DNA from: Shinella sp. H4-D48
GTDB lineage: Bacteria; Pseudomonadota; Alphaproteobacteria; Rhizobiales; Rhizobiaceae
Reading direction: 5' to 3'
Assembly (NCBI RefSeq): GCF_022637395.1
Contig: NZ_CP093337.1
Coordinates: 310,001 to 374,000 of the forward strand
Length of the DNA: 64,000 nt
Numbering within the stretch: position 1 is the first letter of the stretch; each line of letters starts with the position of its first letter. The notes beneath the pieces were generated by a model. The model worked only from the letters and a program-made list of their open reading frames with translations. It was not told the origin of the DNA and made no database searches. Shown here one piece after another: positions 48,571 through 56,367 of the stretch. Made by a program: the position numbers and the translations under genes.

Positions 48571-48978
48571 ATGGCTGACAACTTCAACTTTGAACTCGTT
48601 TCTCCCGAGCGCCTGCTGGTTTCTGGCAGCGTCAGCGAAGTCGTCATTCCGGCGACCGAGGGCGAGATGACCGTAATGGCCAACCACGCGCCGACCATGA
48701 CGACGATCAAGCCGGGTGTCGTCACCGTGAAATTCGCGGACGGCAAGAAGGACCGCTATGTGGTCTTTGGCGGCTTCGCCGATATCGTCCCGACCGGTTG
48801 CACGCTGCTTGCGGAATCCGCAGTCCATGTCGATGACTTCAATGCCGATGAGATCGCGCGTCGCGTTGAAACGGCTCGCGCCGAGCTGTCGCAGGCAACG
48901 ACGGACGAACACAAGTTCGGTATCGAAAGCTACCTGGCGGAGCTCACCACGTTGCGCGGCATCGTCGTTCCCGTTTGA
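48571..48978 (+). CDS. atpC: F1 ATP synthase epsilon subunit
   Basis: A 135-residue subunit, one per complex, that couples the rotor to F0 and inhibits hydrolysis. The N-terminal beta-sandwich ends in GEMTVMANHAPTMTTIKPGVV and YVVFGGFADIV, and a C-terminal helical hairpin follows (ARRVETARAELSQAT). The ATG at 48571 is chosen; the ATG at 48565 adds two codons. It ends the operon, and a strong terminator lies 24 nt after the stop. Confidence 0.96.
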   Translation: MADNFNFELVSPERLLVSGSVSEVVIPATEGEMTVMANHAPTMTTIKPGVVTVKFADGKKDRYVVFGGFADIVPTGCTLLAESAVHVDDFNADEIARRVETARAELSQATTDEHKFGIESYLAELTTLRGIVVPV

Positions 48979-49002
48979 TCCTGCGTCCATCGCAAGACAT
49001 CG

Positions 49003-49025
49003 AACCCGCCTCCGGCGGGTTTTTT
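49003..49025 (+). terminator. Intrinsic terminator of the atp operon
   Basis: AACCCGCC (49003-49010), loop TCC, and GGCGGGTT (49014-49021) form a perfect 8-bp stem running into T residues at 49020-49025. Confidence 0.93.
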
Positions 49026-49140
49026 GTTGCGATCATGTTGTCTTAATCGTTGCATTTGCTGTTTGCGCGCACGGCGATTAAGAAGATATCGGACAGGACG
49101 GCCCAATAGAATGGGCACCGTCGCTTCACCGGGAGGAATG

Positions 49141-50568
49141 ATGAGCAGCAAGATCGTGCCCGTAATCATGGCTGGCGGCAAGGGCACCCGCCTGTGGCCG
49201 CTGTCTCGCGCATCGGCTCCCAAGCAGTTCCTCGAATTCCTCGGCGAGACCACGCTGTTCCAGAGAACGCTGGCGCGGGTCTCTGACACCGCGCGCTATG
49301 AGCCGGCGGTCGTGATCACGAACAGTGATTTCCGCTTTCTCGTCGCCGAACAGGCCCGTACTGCCGGTGTTTCCCTCGCCTCCATCCTTCTGGAGCCGGT
49401 TGCGCGCAACACGGCGCCGGCGCTTGCCGCAGCCGCAACGGTCGTTGCACGCAAGTACGGCGAGGACGCGCTCATTCAGGTGCTCGCCTCGGATCACGAG
49501 ATCAATGCCGACTCGACCTATTTCAGCTGTATCGACAAGGCAGCCGTCGCAGCGAGAGCCGGCCGGCTGGTGACGTTCGGTATCACGCCGAACGAGCCTG
49601 CCACGGGCTATGGCTATATCGAGATCGGTGAGGATCTCGGCAACGGTACGAACGCCGTGCGCCGCTTCGTCGAGAAGCCGGGCCGCGACAAGGCCGTCGA
49701 GATGCTTGCGGCAGGCGGTTATCTCTGGAATTCCGGCATGTTCATGCTGCCCGTCGGGCTTTTCCTGCGCGAGCTTCAGCAATATGCGCCGGAGGTGCTG
49801 GCAGCCGCGCAGGAGGCCGTCGCCAAGGCCCATCACGACCTCGATTTCGAACGACTGCACGAGGCCGCCTTTACACGGGCGCCGGATATCTCCATCGATT
49901 ACGCGATTTTCGAAAAGACACCCATTGCCGCCGTCGTTCCCTCGCCGATTTCCTGGTCTGATCTCGGCAGCTGGGATTCCGTCTGGAAGATCGGCCAGCG
50001 GGATGAGGCCGGCAATGTCGCCGATGGTAGTACGACGGTGCTCGACACCCGCAACTCGCTGATCATCTCACGCGATATTCATGTCGCCGTGCAGGGGCTC
50101 GACGATATCGCCGTCGTGGCCAGCGAGGATGCGGTCTATGTCGGCCGACTGGAGGACAGCCAGAATGTCGGCAAGCTCGTCAAGCAGCTTGCCAGCCTGC
50201 CCAAGACGCAGAAGCTGACGGAGACGCACCCCACCGCCTACCGGCCCTGGGGCGGTTATACGTCCGTGCTGAACGGCGAGCGTTTCCAGGTGAAGCGCCT
50301 TTTCGTGACGCCGGGCAAACGGCTGTCCCTTCAGAAGCACCACCACCGCTCCGAGCACTGGATCGTGGTACGCGGCACCGCGGAGGTGACGATCGGGGAC
50401 AAGACCATCGCGCTCAGGGAAAACGAGTCGGTCTATATTCCGCAGGGCGAGCTGCACCGGCTCGCCAATCCCGGCAAAATCCTCCTGGAACTGATCGAGG
50501 TGCAGACCGGATCCTATCTCGGCGAGGACGATATCATCCGCATCGAAGACGAGTTCGGCCGCGGCTGA
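49141..50568 (+). CDS. manC: Mannose-1-phosphate guanylyltransferase / mannose-6-phosphate isomerase (bifunctional)
   Basis: A 475-residue bifunctional enzyme that makes GDP-mannose for surface polysaccharides. The nucleotidyltransferase domain begins with VPVIMAGGKGTRLWPLSR (about residues 6-23) and holds the FVEKPGRDKA block. The C-terminal cupin domain (RPWGGYTSVLNGERFQVKR, then SLQKHHHRSEHWIVVRGTAEV with its metal-binding histidines) is the type II mannose-6-phosphate isomerase. The ATG at 49141 is preferred to the adjacent one at 49138 because GGGAGG at 49131-49136 is better spaced. It follows the atp terminator by 115 nt and precedes ubiG. Confidence 0.93.
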   Translation: MSSKIVPVIMAGGKGTRLWPLSRASAPKQFLEFLGETTLFQRTLARVSDTARYEPAVVITNSDFRFLVAEQARTAGVSLASILLEPVARNTAPALAAAATVVARKYGEDALIQVLASDHEINADSTYFSCIDKAAVAARAGRLVTFGITPNEPATGYGYIEIGEDLGNGTNAVRRFVEKPGRDKAVEMLAAGGYLWNSGMFMLPVGLFLRELQQYAPEVLAAAQEAVAKAHHDLDFERLHEAAFTRAPDISIDYAIFEKTPIAAVVPSPISWSDLGSWDSVWKIGQRDEAGNVADGSTTVLDTRNSLIISRDIHVAVQGLDDIAVVASEDAVYVGRLEDSQNVGKLVKQLASLPKTQKLTETHPTAYRPWGGYTSVLNGERFQVKRLFVTPGKRLSLQKHHHRSEHWIVVRGTAEVTIGDKTIALRENESVYIPQGELHRLANPGKILLELIEVQTGSYLGEDDIIRIEDEFGRG

Positions 50569-50663
50569 GACCGTCTCCGGCAGGGGCGCTTCATATCGTC
50601 CTCTTGACAACTTGGGCCGGTAGGACGACTTCACGGGTATAGATCCACGCGAAGGAGACGGCC

Positions 50664-51410
50664 ATGAGCGAGGCAGCCCGCACGACGATCGACCAGGCGG
50701 AAGTCGACCGCTTTTCCGCGATGGCGGCGGAGTGGTGGGATCCCACCGGCAAATTCCGTCCGCTGCACAAGTTCAACCCGGTGCGGCTCGCTTACATCCG
50801 CGATCTCGTCTCCGCGCAGTTCGGCCGCGATCCCGCCGCCCATCGCCCGCTGGAGGGTCTTCGCATCCTCGATATCGGTTGCGGCGGCGGGCTGCTTTCC
50901 GAGCCGATGGCGCGTATGGGGGCCGAGGTGCTGGGCGCGGATGCCTCGGAAAAGAACATCGGCATTGCAAAAGCCCATGCGGCCGGAAGCGGCGTTGCGG
51001 TCGACTATCGCGCGGTGACGGCCGAGGCCCTGGCCGAGGCCGGCGAGACCTTCGATGTGGTGCTCAACATGGAGGTGGTCGAGCACGTTTCCGATGTCGA
51101 CTTCTTCCTCACCACCTGCGCCTCGATGGTGCGCCCCGGCGGCATGACGTTCGTGGCGACCATCAACCGGACGCTGAAGGCCGCAGCGCTCGCGATCTTC
51201 GCGGCCGAAAACGTACTGCGCTGGTTGCCGCGCGGCACTCATCAATATGAAAAGCTTGTGCGCCCGGAAGAGATCGAAAAGCCGCTGACAGCGTCCGGCC
51301 TCACCGTGACCGACCGCACCGGGGTTTTCTTCAACCCGCTGCTGAACCAGTGGAACCTGTCCAAGGACATGGACGTCAACTACATGCTGGTGGCGCGCCG
51401 GCCGGCCTGA
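50664..51410 (+). CDS. ubiG: Ubiquinone biosynthesis O-methyltransferase
   Basis: A 248-residue SAM-dependent enzyme that carries out both O-methylations of ubiquinone synthesis. The N-terminal block [23 protein letters not shown] is diagnostic for UbiG. Motif I is [18 protein letters not shown], the acidic loop is [11 protein letters not shown], and the C-terminal [15 protein letters not shown] is conserved. GAAGGAG supports the ATG. It meets the minus-strand DUF3291 gene end to end, with no gap between the two stop codons. Confidence 0.97.
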   Translation: MSEAARTTIDQAEVDRFSAMAAEWWDPTGKFRPLHKFNPVRLAYIRDLVSAQFGRDPAAHRPLEGLRILDIGCGGGLLSEPMARMGAEVLGADASEKNIGIAKAHAAGSGVAVDYRAVTAEALAEAGETFDVVLNMEVVEHVSDVDFFLTTCASMVRPGGMTFVATINRTLKAAALAIFAAENVLRWLPRGTHQYEKLVRPEEIEKPLTASGLTVTDRTGVFFNPLLNQWNLSKDMDVNYMLVARRPA

Positions 51411-51989
51411 TCAGGGCTCGAGCAGTCGCATGGCGGCCAACAGATCCTGCTGGCCCACGGCGTTGCGCGCGCCGATGGCCTTTACGCGATCCCGGTCGAT
51501 GATGACGGGTTCGCCATCGGGGCAGAACGCTTTCTTGAAGGTAAAGGCACGGGGCGTCGGCCCATGGTCGGCGAGATGCTCCAGACGTTCCGCTCCATCT
51601 GCCCAGACCGGCCGTGCGCCTTCCTTCACCCACCATAGCACCAGAGCCGGCCACGCCTGTTTCTGGTTCCAGTTGCGAGCGTGCTTGAGCGCATCGGCAT
51701 GCACACCGTCATAGGTGAAGGCCATGATGCTTTCGAGGCTGGACCAGAGGGAAAGCGATGATGGCGCGTCCTGGAAACCGCTGCCGGTGAGGAAGCGGGG
51801 ATAGACCTTCTCACCCCAGCTTTCCGGCCCCGGCACCTCGTCATAGCCCGAGCGGCCGATATAGCCTTCCGCCCGGCTCGCCGCCTCGAAGTTGAAAGGT
51901 TCGCGCAGGCGAAAACCCGCGACGCGCTCGCTTTCATATTCATCGAGGTGAATGCCGAAATTGTAGACGGCGAGGTGGTGACCGCGCAT
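51411..51989 (-). CDS. DUF3291-domain protein
   Basis: A 192-residue soluble protein assigned to DUF3291, an uncharacterised family related to antibiotic-monooxygenase-like folds. The N-terminal LAVYNFGIHLDEYESERVAGF and the WSSLESIMAFTYDGVHADALKHARNW block are typical. The C-terminal part (ADHGPTPRAFTFKKAF) continues the family. The start overlaps the DUF1178 stop by 1 nt, so it is translated from the same mRNA. Function unknown. Confidence 0.8.
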   Translation of the reverse strand: MRGHHLAVYNFGIHLDEYESERVAGFRLREPFNFEAASRAEGYIGRSGYDEVPGPESWGEKVYPRFLTGSGFQDAPSSLSLWSSLESIMAFTYDGVHADALKHARNWNQKQAWPALVLWWVKEGARPVWADGAERLEHLADHGPTPRAFTFKKAFCPDGEPVIIDRDRVKAIGARNAVGQQDLLAAMRLLEP

Positions 51990-52417
51990 CAGTTCGTGTC
52001 GTCAGGCAGTACCGGGAGCGGCGCGATCTCGACACCCTCTTCCAGGAGGTCGCGCACCTCGTCCAGCGTTGCCTGGCCGATGAGGCCCCGCTGTTCGGCC
52101 TCGCCATAATGGATCTTGCGTGCTTCCTCGGGAAAGCGCTCCCCGACATCCTCGGAATTGGCGCGGATCGTCGAAACGATCTCCCGCAGCTTGGCGACCA
52201 TTTCCTTCTGGCCGGCCTGCATGACCATTTCCTGACGACGCTCCTTCTTGCGGGCGGTCGACACGGAGGGGGCCATGAGGCGCTTGGCAACATGGGTGGA
52301 GCCGCACACGGGACACGAGACCAGCGACATCTTCTGCTGGCGGTCGAAATCATCCGCCGAGCCGAACCATCCTTCGAAGGCGTGGCCGTTGTCGCAGGAG
52401 AGATCGTAGCGGATCAC
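51989..52417 (-). CDS. DUF1178-domain protein
   Basis: A 142-residue soluble protein of DUF1178, found across alpha- and betaproteobacteria and not functionally assigned. The N-terminal MIRYDLSCDNGHAFEGWFGSADDF with its C-x2-GH and the CPVCGS motif form a possible zinc ribbon (Cys8 with Cys35 and Cys38). The GERFPEEARKIHYGEAEQRGLIG block is the family hallmark. It overlaps DUF3291 by 1 nt downstream and overlaps the nitrilase-family stop by 4 nt upstream. Confidence 0.9.
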   Translation of the reverse strand: MIRYDLSCDNGHAFEGWFGSADDFDRQQKMSLVSCPVCGSTHVAKRLMAPSVSTARKKERRQEMVMQAGQKEMVAKLREIVSTIRANSEDVGERFPEEARKIHYGEAEQRGLIGQATLDEVRDLLEEGVEIAPLPVLPDDTN

Positions 52418-53271
52418 GCGGCAACGCCCCCCTTGGCGGAGGCAGAAGCCGTCTCGAGCGTGAAGGTCCGCCCGTTGCGCAGGTTGGGAATGCGGTCATG
52501 GGCAGCCTTCACGGCGCCCGTATCGATATCGGCGAGCACGATGGCCTCGCCCGTGCCGCCGGCTTTGGCGAGCACGCGGCCCCAGGGGTCGATGATCATC
52601 GAATGGCCGAAGGTCTCCCTGCCATCCTCATGGACGCCCGCCTGCGCGGCAGCGATGATGTAGACGCCGTTCTCGATGGCGCGTGCGCGCAGCAGCGTTT
52701 CCCAATGCGCTTCCCCCGTCTGTCGGGTGAAGGCGGCGGGCACGGAGATGATCTCGGCGCCGGCCTGTGCCTGTGCCTTGAAGAGTTCGGGAAACCGCAC
52801 GTCGTAGCAGATGGCGAAGCCGAGCCTTGCGAAGGGCAGGTCCGCCATGCGGGCGACGTTGCCGGGCGTGTAGACGGCGCTCTCGCGCCAGCTTTCGCCA
52901 TTGTCGAGGTCGACATCGAACATGTGGATCTTGTCGTAGCTGCAGATGCGCGTGCCATCGGGGCCGAAGAGAAAGCCACGATTGGCGACCTTGCCGTCGG
53001 CCAGCGCGATGGCCGTGGAGCCGACATGAACATGGATACCGAGGTCGTTGGCAAGGTCGGCGGCGGCGGCGATCACCAGGTCGTCAGCCTCCGGGCGCAG
53101 GATCGCGCGCACGCCCTGGCGGTCCTTCTGGATGGCGCCGGTCATTTCCGGCGTCTGGACATAGACCGCGCCCTTGGCGGCAGCCTCGCGCACGAGGCGC
53201 TGCATCGTTTCCACGTTGCGGACAGGATCGGTGCCCGAGCACATCTGGATTGCGGCGATCGTCACGGTCAT
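52414..53271 (-). CDS. Carbon-nitrogen (nitrilase-family) hydrolase
   Basis: A 285-residue nitrilase-superfamily amidase. The catalytic triad is visible: Glu in YVQTPEMTGA, Lys in SYDKIHMFDVD, and the nucleophile Cys in GFAICYDVRFPELF. Members of this branch (Nit2-like) include omega-amidase and deaminated-glutathione amidase. The ATG at 53271 has AGGAG 7 nt upstream; the longer frame to 53361 covers grxC on the same strand. It lies between grxC and DUF1178 in the same direction (19 nt after grxC), so one operon is likely. Confidence 0.94.
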   Translation of the reverse strand: MTVTIAAIQMCSGTDPVRNVETMQRLVREAAAKGAVYVQTPEMTGAIQKDRQGVRAILRPEADDLVIAAAADLANDLGIHVHVGSTAIALADGKVANRGFLFGPDGTRICSYDKIHMFDVDLDNGESWRESAVYTPGNVARMADLPFARLGFAICYDVRFPELFKAQAQAGAEIISVPAAFTRQTGEAHWETLLRARAIENGVYIIAAAQAGVHEDGRETFGHSMIIDPWGRVLAKAGGTGEAIVLADIDTGAVKAAHDRIPNLRNGRTFTLETASASAKGGVAA

Positions 53272-53290
53272 GGCGGGCTCCTGTGCCGGT

Positions 53291-53548
53291 TCAGGCGGCG
53301 AGAAGCGCGTCGAGTTCGCCGGCGCGCTCGAGGGCATGCAGATCGTCGCAACCGCCGACATGGCGCTCGCCGATGAAGATCTGCGGGAAGGTGTTGCGGC
53401 CGTTGGAGCGCTTGATCATCTCCTGGCGCACATCCGGTGCATAGGTCGCGTCATGCTCCTTGTAGGCCACGCCCTTTGTCTCGAGAAGCTTCTTGGCGGC
53501 GCTGCAATAGCCGCAGAACTGACGCGTGTAGATGACGACCGGGGCCAT
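53291..53548 (-). CDS. grxC: Glutaredoxin 3
   Basis: An 85-residue dithiol glutaredoxin. The active site CGYC is at Cys12-Cys15, close to the N-terminus (YTRQFCGYCSAAKKLLE). The NTFPQIFIGERHVGGCDDL block supplies the cis-Pro loop and the glutathione-binding GG-D. It reduces disulfides with glutathione. It is upstream of the nitrilase-family hydrolase, a pairing (grxC-hydrolase-DUF1178) common in alphaproteobacteria. The gap to comF is 33 nt. Confidence 0.96.
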   Translation of the reverse strand: MAPVVIYTRQFCGYCSAAKKLLETKGVAYKEHDATYAPDVRQEMIKRSNGRNTFPQIFIGERHVGGCDDLHALERAGELDALLAA

Positions 53549-53581
53549 GCTTTCTGCTCCAATACTCGGAAAAACCGTGCT

Positions 53582-54373
53582 TTATATAGGTCCCGGAAGC
53601 GCCCTTGCAAAGGTCAAAACCGTGATGTCGGCAACACCCGCGCGCTTGAGGGTGCGCGCGACGGCGGCGATGGTGGCGCCTGTCGTATAGACATCATCGA
53701 CCAGAACGACACGCTTGCCGAACAGGGCCTCGCGGCCTGCGCTGGTGATCGCGAAGGCGCCACGCACATTCTCCTCGCGGGCACGCGGGTTGAGCCCGAT
53801 CTGGCGGCGTGTGCGTTTCGTGCGGCGCACCGCATCGATGAGAACGGGCCTGCCGGACAGCGCGCCGAGCGAGCGGGCAAGTTCCGCCGCCTGGTTGAAC
53901 TTGCGCCAGACCAGCCGCAAGCGGTGCAGCGGCACCGGCACGATAACATCGGCGGCTCCGACCGCGCCGTCGCCGGCGCGCAGCATCCATTGTGCCATCA
54001 TGGGAGCGAGGTCCGTGCGGTCGCGATATTTCAGCGAATGGACGAGGATGCGGGCGAGGTCGTCATAGAGAGCGACGGAGCGCAGCCGGTCAAAGGGCGG
54101 CGGATGGGCGATGGCGTCGGCGCTGAGGATGCCGGGGCCGAGATCGTGGGAAAAGGGTGTGCCGAGCACTTCGCAATAGGGGCGCTCGATCAGCGCGAGC
54201 CGCGACCAGCAATGCGCGCAAAGCCCCGCACCCGTGCCCAGCAGCAGGCCGCATCCGGCGCAGGCGGGCGGGTAGACGATATCGAGGGCCGCGCCCGCAA
54301 AGGCCTTCATCCGGCGGACGAGGGCCTGCCGGAGCGGGATTGCCGGCAATGCCTCGGCCTCTATTTCGCCCAT
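53582..54373 (-). CDS. ComF-family phosphoribosyltransferase-like protein
   Basis: A 263-residue ComF/GntX-like protein. The N-terminal double zinc ribbon is seen as CAGCG (about residues 32-36) and CAHC (about 49-52). The central KYRDRTDLAPMM and VPVPLHRLRLVWRKFNQAAELAR are diagnostic. The PRPP-binding loop VVLVDDVYTTGATI is intact. Relatives aid natural transformation or single-strand DNA handling. The ATG at 54373 begins MGEIEAEALP. The start lies 61 nt from the divergent methyltransferase. Confidence 0.92.
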   Translation of the reverse strand: MGEIEAEALPAIPLRQALVRRMKAFAGAALDIVYPPACAGCGLLLGTGAGLCAHCWSRLALIERPYCEVLGTPFSHDLGPGILSADAIAHPPPFDRLRSVALYDDLARILVHSLKYRDRTDLAPMMAQWMLRAGDGAVGAADVIVPVPLHRLRLVWRKFNQAAELARSLGALSGRPVLIDAVRRTKRTRRQIGLNPRAREENVRGAFAITSAGREALFGKRVVLVDDVYTTGATIAAVARTLKRAGVADITVLTFARALPGPI

Positions 54374-54434
54374 GCGGTTGACAATAGTCGCACTTGCCGG
54401 CCAAAGCGAAGGAATTCCGAACAGGATTACCGCA

Positions 54435-55304
54435 ATGGAAACGCTCTTCGACCATGCCCTCATCGACACCAACCGGTTGCGCGCGCTTCGCAGCGGCCCG
54501 GCGGACTTCCTGCTCGACATCGTCGCGGAGGAGCTTGCCGAGCGGTTGAGCGTGATAGACCGCCGGTTCGAAAAGGCGGTGGAACTGCATGGCCATACCG
54601 GAGCCGTGGCGCGGGCGATTGCCGGTACCGGCAAGGTCGATGCCATCGAGCGCGTGGAGAGCGACCGGCGGTTTTCGGCCGCAGGGGAGCCTGTAACCGT
54701 TTCTGCGCTCGAAACGGTGCCGCTTGCGCCGCAATCCGTCAATCTCATCGTGTCGCCGCTGGCTCTGCACCTCACGAATGACACGCCCGGCGTTTTCGTA
54801 CAGATCCGACGGGCGCTGAAGCCGGATGGCCTTTTCCTTGCCGCCATTCCCGGCAGCGGCACGTTGCAGGAACTGCGAGAGGTGTTGCTGGCGGCCGAAA
54901 GCGAGATTTCCGGCGGCGCCAGCCCGCGCGTCATTCCATTTCCGGATGTGCGGGATGTCGGGGCCCTGCTCCAGCGCGGCGGCTTTGCCTTGCCGGTGAC
55001 GGACAAGGAAACCTATACGGTGCGCTACGATTCGCTCTTTCCGCTGATGAAGGATCTGCGCGCCATGGGCATGGCGAACCCGCTGTCCGGCCGCAGCCGG
55101 CGGCCGCTGGCACGCGGTGTCCTGCTGCGCGCGGCGGAACTGTATGCCGAACGCTTCTCAGACCCCGACGGCCGGATAAGGGCGACATTTTCGATTATCT
55201 ACGTCTCTGGCTGGGCACCGCATGAAAGCCAGCAGAAACCGCTGAAGCCGGGATCGGCCACGATGCGGCTCGCGGACGCCCTCAAGCAGGGCGGAGGCAA
55301 GTGA
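54435..55304 (+). CDS. SAM-dependent methyltransferase (BioC/NDUFAF5-like)
   Basis: A 289-residue class I methyltransferase-like protein. The N-terminal FDHALIDTNRLRALRSGPADFLLD segment matches bacterial homologues of NDUFAF5, a complex I assembly factor that hydroxylates an arginine of NDUFS7, while others are BioC-like. Motif I is degenerate (ELHGHTGAVARA in place of a glycine-rich D-x-G-x-G), so SAM binding is weaker evidence than the overall resemblance. The start at 54435 was chosen over the one at 54372, which overlaps the divergent comF start. Confidence 0.8.
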   Translation: METLFDHALIDTNRLRALRSGPADFLLDIVAEELAERLSVIDRRFEKAVELHGHTGAVARAIAGTGKVDAIERVESDRRFSAAGEPVTVSALETVPLAPQSVNLIVSPLALHLTNDTPGVFVQIRRALKPDGLFLAAIPGSGTLQELREVLLAAESEISGGASPRVIPFPDVRDVGALLQRGGFALPVTDKETYTVRYDSLFPLMKDLRAMGMANPLSGRSRRPLARGVLLRAAELYAERFSDPDGRIRATFSIIYVSGWAPHESQQKPLKPGSATMRLADALKQGGGK

Positions 55305-55306
55305 CC

Positions 55307-55480
55307 TCACTTGGTGGGGTCGATCTTCTCGCTGAGCATCATGAAAGTGTTCTCGAGCGTGTCGGAGAAGGCGCCCAGGCCGACGAGCATGCCGACGGAG
55401 ATGAGGGCTGCAAGCAGGCCGTATTCCACAGCGGTCGCGCCATGTTCGGCGGACAGGAACGATTTCAGCAGTCTCGTCAT
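55307..55480 (-). CDS. Flp/Fap-type (type IVb) pilin-like subunit
   Basis: A 57-residue protein translated by hand from the minus strand. The short N-terminal leader MTRLLKSFLSAEHGATAVEYG contains the Flp pre-pilin motif, in which the conserved Glu-Tyr (EYG) follows a Gly that may be the TadV prepilin peptidase site. A hydrophobic helix LLAALISVGMLVGLGAF and a short soluble tail follow. Flp pilins are 50-80 aa and build Tad pili. No tad or cpa genes lie in the window. The ATG at 55480 is chosen; the adjacent ATG at 55483 is possible. The upstream site is GGGATAGGA. Confidence 0.88.
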   Translation of the reverse strand: MTRLLKSFLSAEHGATAVEYGLLAALISVGMLVGLGAFSDTLENTFMMLSEKIDPTK

Positions 55481-55519
55481 CATTCCTATCCCCGCGCCCC
55501 TTGCGCATGAATTTCGCTC

Positions 55520-55837
55520 TCAGCAGCCGCCGCTGGCACCCGAGCCGTTGACGATGCAGACGGCGCCGGGCATTTCCTGAAGCACGCTGCGGCGCACTGT
55601 GTAGCGCTTGGCTCCGTCCGTCGGGATGGAGCCCGTCGAGATCATGTCGAATTCATCGGGGACATTCGCCATCATGCGCTTGTCCGATTTGGCTGACAGC
55701 ACGGGCGTCAGCACGAGCGCCAGCGCAATTACGGCTGTCCCGAAAAGCAGAGCCAGATTCAACGCGCCAGTCCGGGTATCGCCGGCCGGCGTGAAATCTT
55801 TCTCCTGAACGGTTTTCCAGAAGTCTTCGTCACGCAT
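55520..55837 (-). CDS. Small single-span membrane protein of unknown function
   Basis: A 105-residue protein, not recognised. It has a cytoplasmic N-terminus (MRDEDFWKTVQEKDFTPAGD), one transmembrane segment (ALNLALLFGTAVIALALVLTPVLSA, about residues 25-49) and an extracytoplasmic part with two cysteines (AVCIVNGSGASGGC). It lies 39 nt upstream of the Flp-type pilin in the same direction. The pairing suggests a shared transcript and perhaps a role in pilin assembly, which is inference only. A near-match CtrA site is upstream. The longer frame to 55861 lacks a site. Confidence 0.65.
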   Translation of the reverse strand: MRDEDFWKTVQEKDFTPAGDTRTGALNLALLFGTAVIALALVLTPVLSAKSDKRMMANVPDEFDMISTGSIPTDGAKRYTVRRSVLQEMPGAVCIVNGSGASGGC

Positions 55838-55890
55838 CACAGGATCTCGCAGGCATTGCAACGTTCACGGCATTATTTGAACGAGGCTGC

Positions 55891-55906
55891 TAAACGATTG
55901 CTTAAC
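55891..55906. promoter_or_regulatory. Near-match CtrA-type site upstream of the membrane-protein/pilin pair
   Basis: TAAA (55891-55894), CGATTGC, TTAAC (55902-55906) differs from TTAA-N7-TTAAC at one base. It lies 53 nt upstream of the small membrane protein. In Caulobacter the pilA pilin gene is CtrA-dependent, so the location is suggestive only. Confidence 0.35.
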
Positions 55907-55944
55907 GGAGACTAAAAATTCGCACTTAAATTCTAATGAACGGC

Positions 55945-56367
55945 TCAGAGCAGGTCCATCAGGAAGGGAATGAGGGGCTCGTCGGCGGGGGGCATGGGGT
56001 AATCGCGTAGCGCTTTCGGCCGCACCCACTTGATGGCCTGTCCCTCGCGTCCATGCGCCGTGCCTTCAAAGCGGCGGCAGATGTAAAGCGGCATCAGGAG
56101 GTGAAAATCGTCGTAGGTGTGGCTCGCAAAGGTGAGCGGCGCGAGGCACGCCACCTTTGTGCGAATGCCGAGTTCCTCGTCGAGCTCTCGGATCAGCGTC
56201 TCCTCGGGCGTCTCGACCGGCTCGACCTTGCCGCCGGGAAACTCCCAAAGGCCGGCCAGCGACTTGCCCTCGGGGCGCTGGGCCAGAAGCACGCGCCCGT
56301 CCGCGTCGACGAGCGCGCAGGCGGCTACCAGCAGGATACGGCGGGGCTGTGCGATCGTTTCGGTCAT
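55945..56367 (-). CDS. mutT: 8-oxo-dGTP diphosphatase MutT-like Nudix hydrolase
   Basis: A 140-residue Nudix hydrolase that removes oxidised guanine nucleotides. The Nudix box GGKVEPVETPEETLIRELDE, continuing into ELGI, fits G-x5-E-x7-R-E-U-x-E-E-x-G-U. The N-terminal AQRPEGKSLAGLWEFPGG is the MutT-specific block. Its start overlaps the stop of the downstream-read GNAT gene by 4 nt, so the two are coupled. Length is normal for the family. Confidence 0.92.
   Translation of the reverse strand: MTETIAQPRRILLVAACALVDADGRVLLAQRPEGKSLAGLWEFPGGKVEPVETPEETLIRELDEELGIRTKVACLAPLTFASHTYDDFHLLMPLYICRRFEGTAHGREGQAIKWVRPKALRDYPMPPADEPLIPFLMDLL

Noticed and set aside
50604-50609. Perfect TTGACA upstream of ubiG as a promoter
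   Set aside because: No acceptable -10 element lies 16-18 bp downstream; TATAGAT occurs only 28 bp away.
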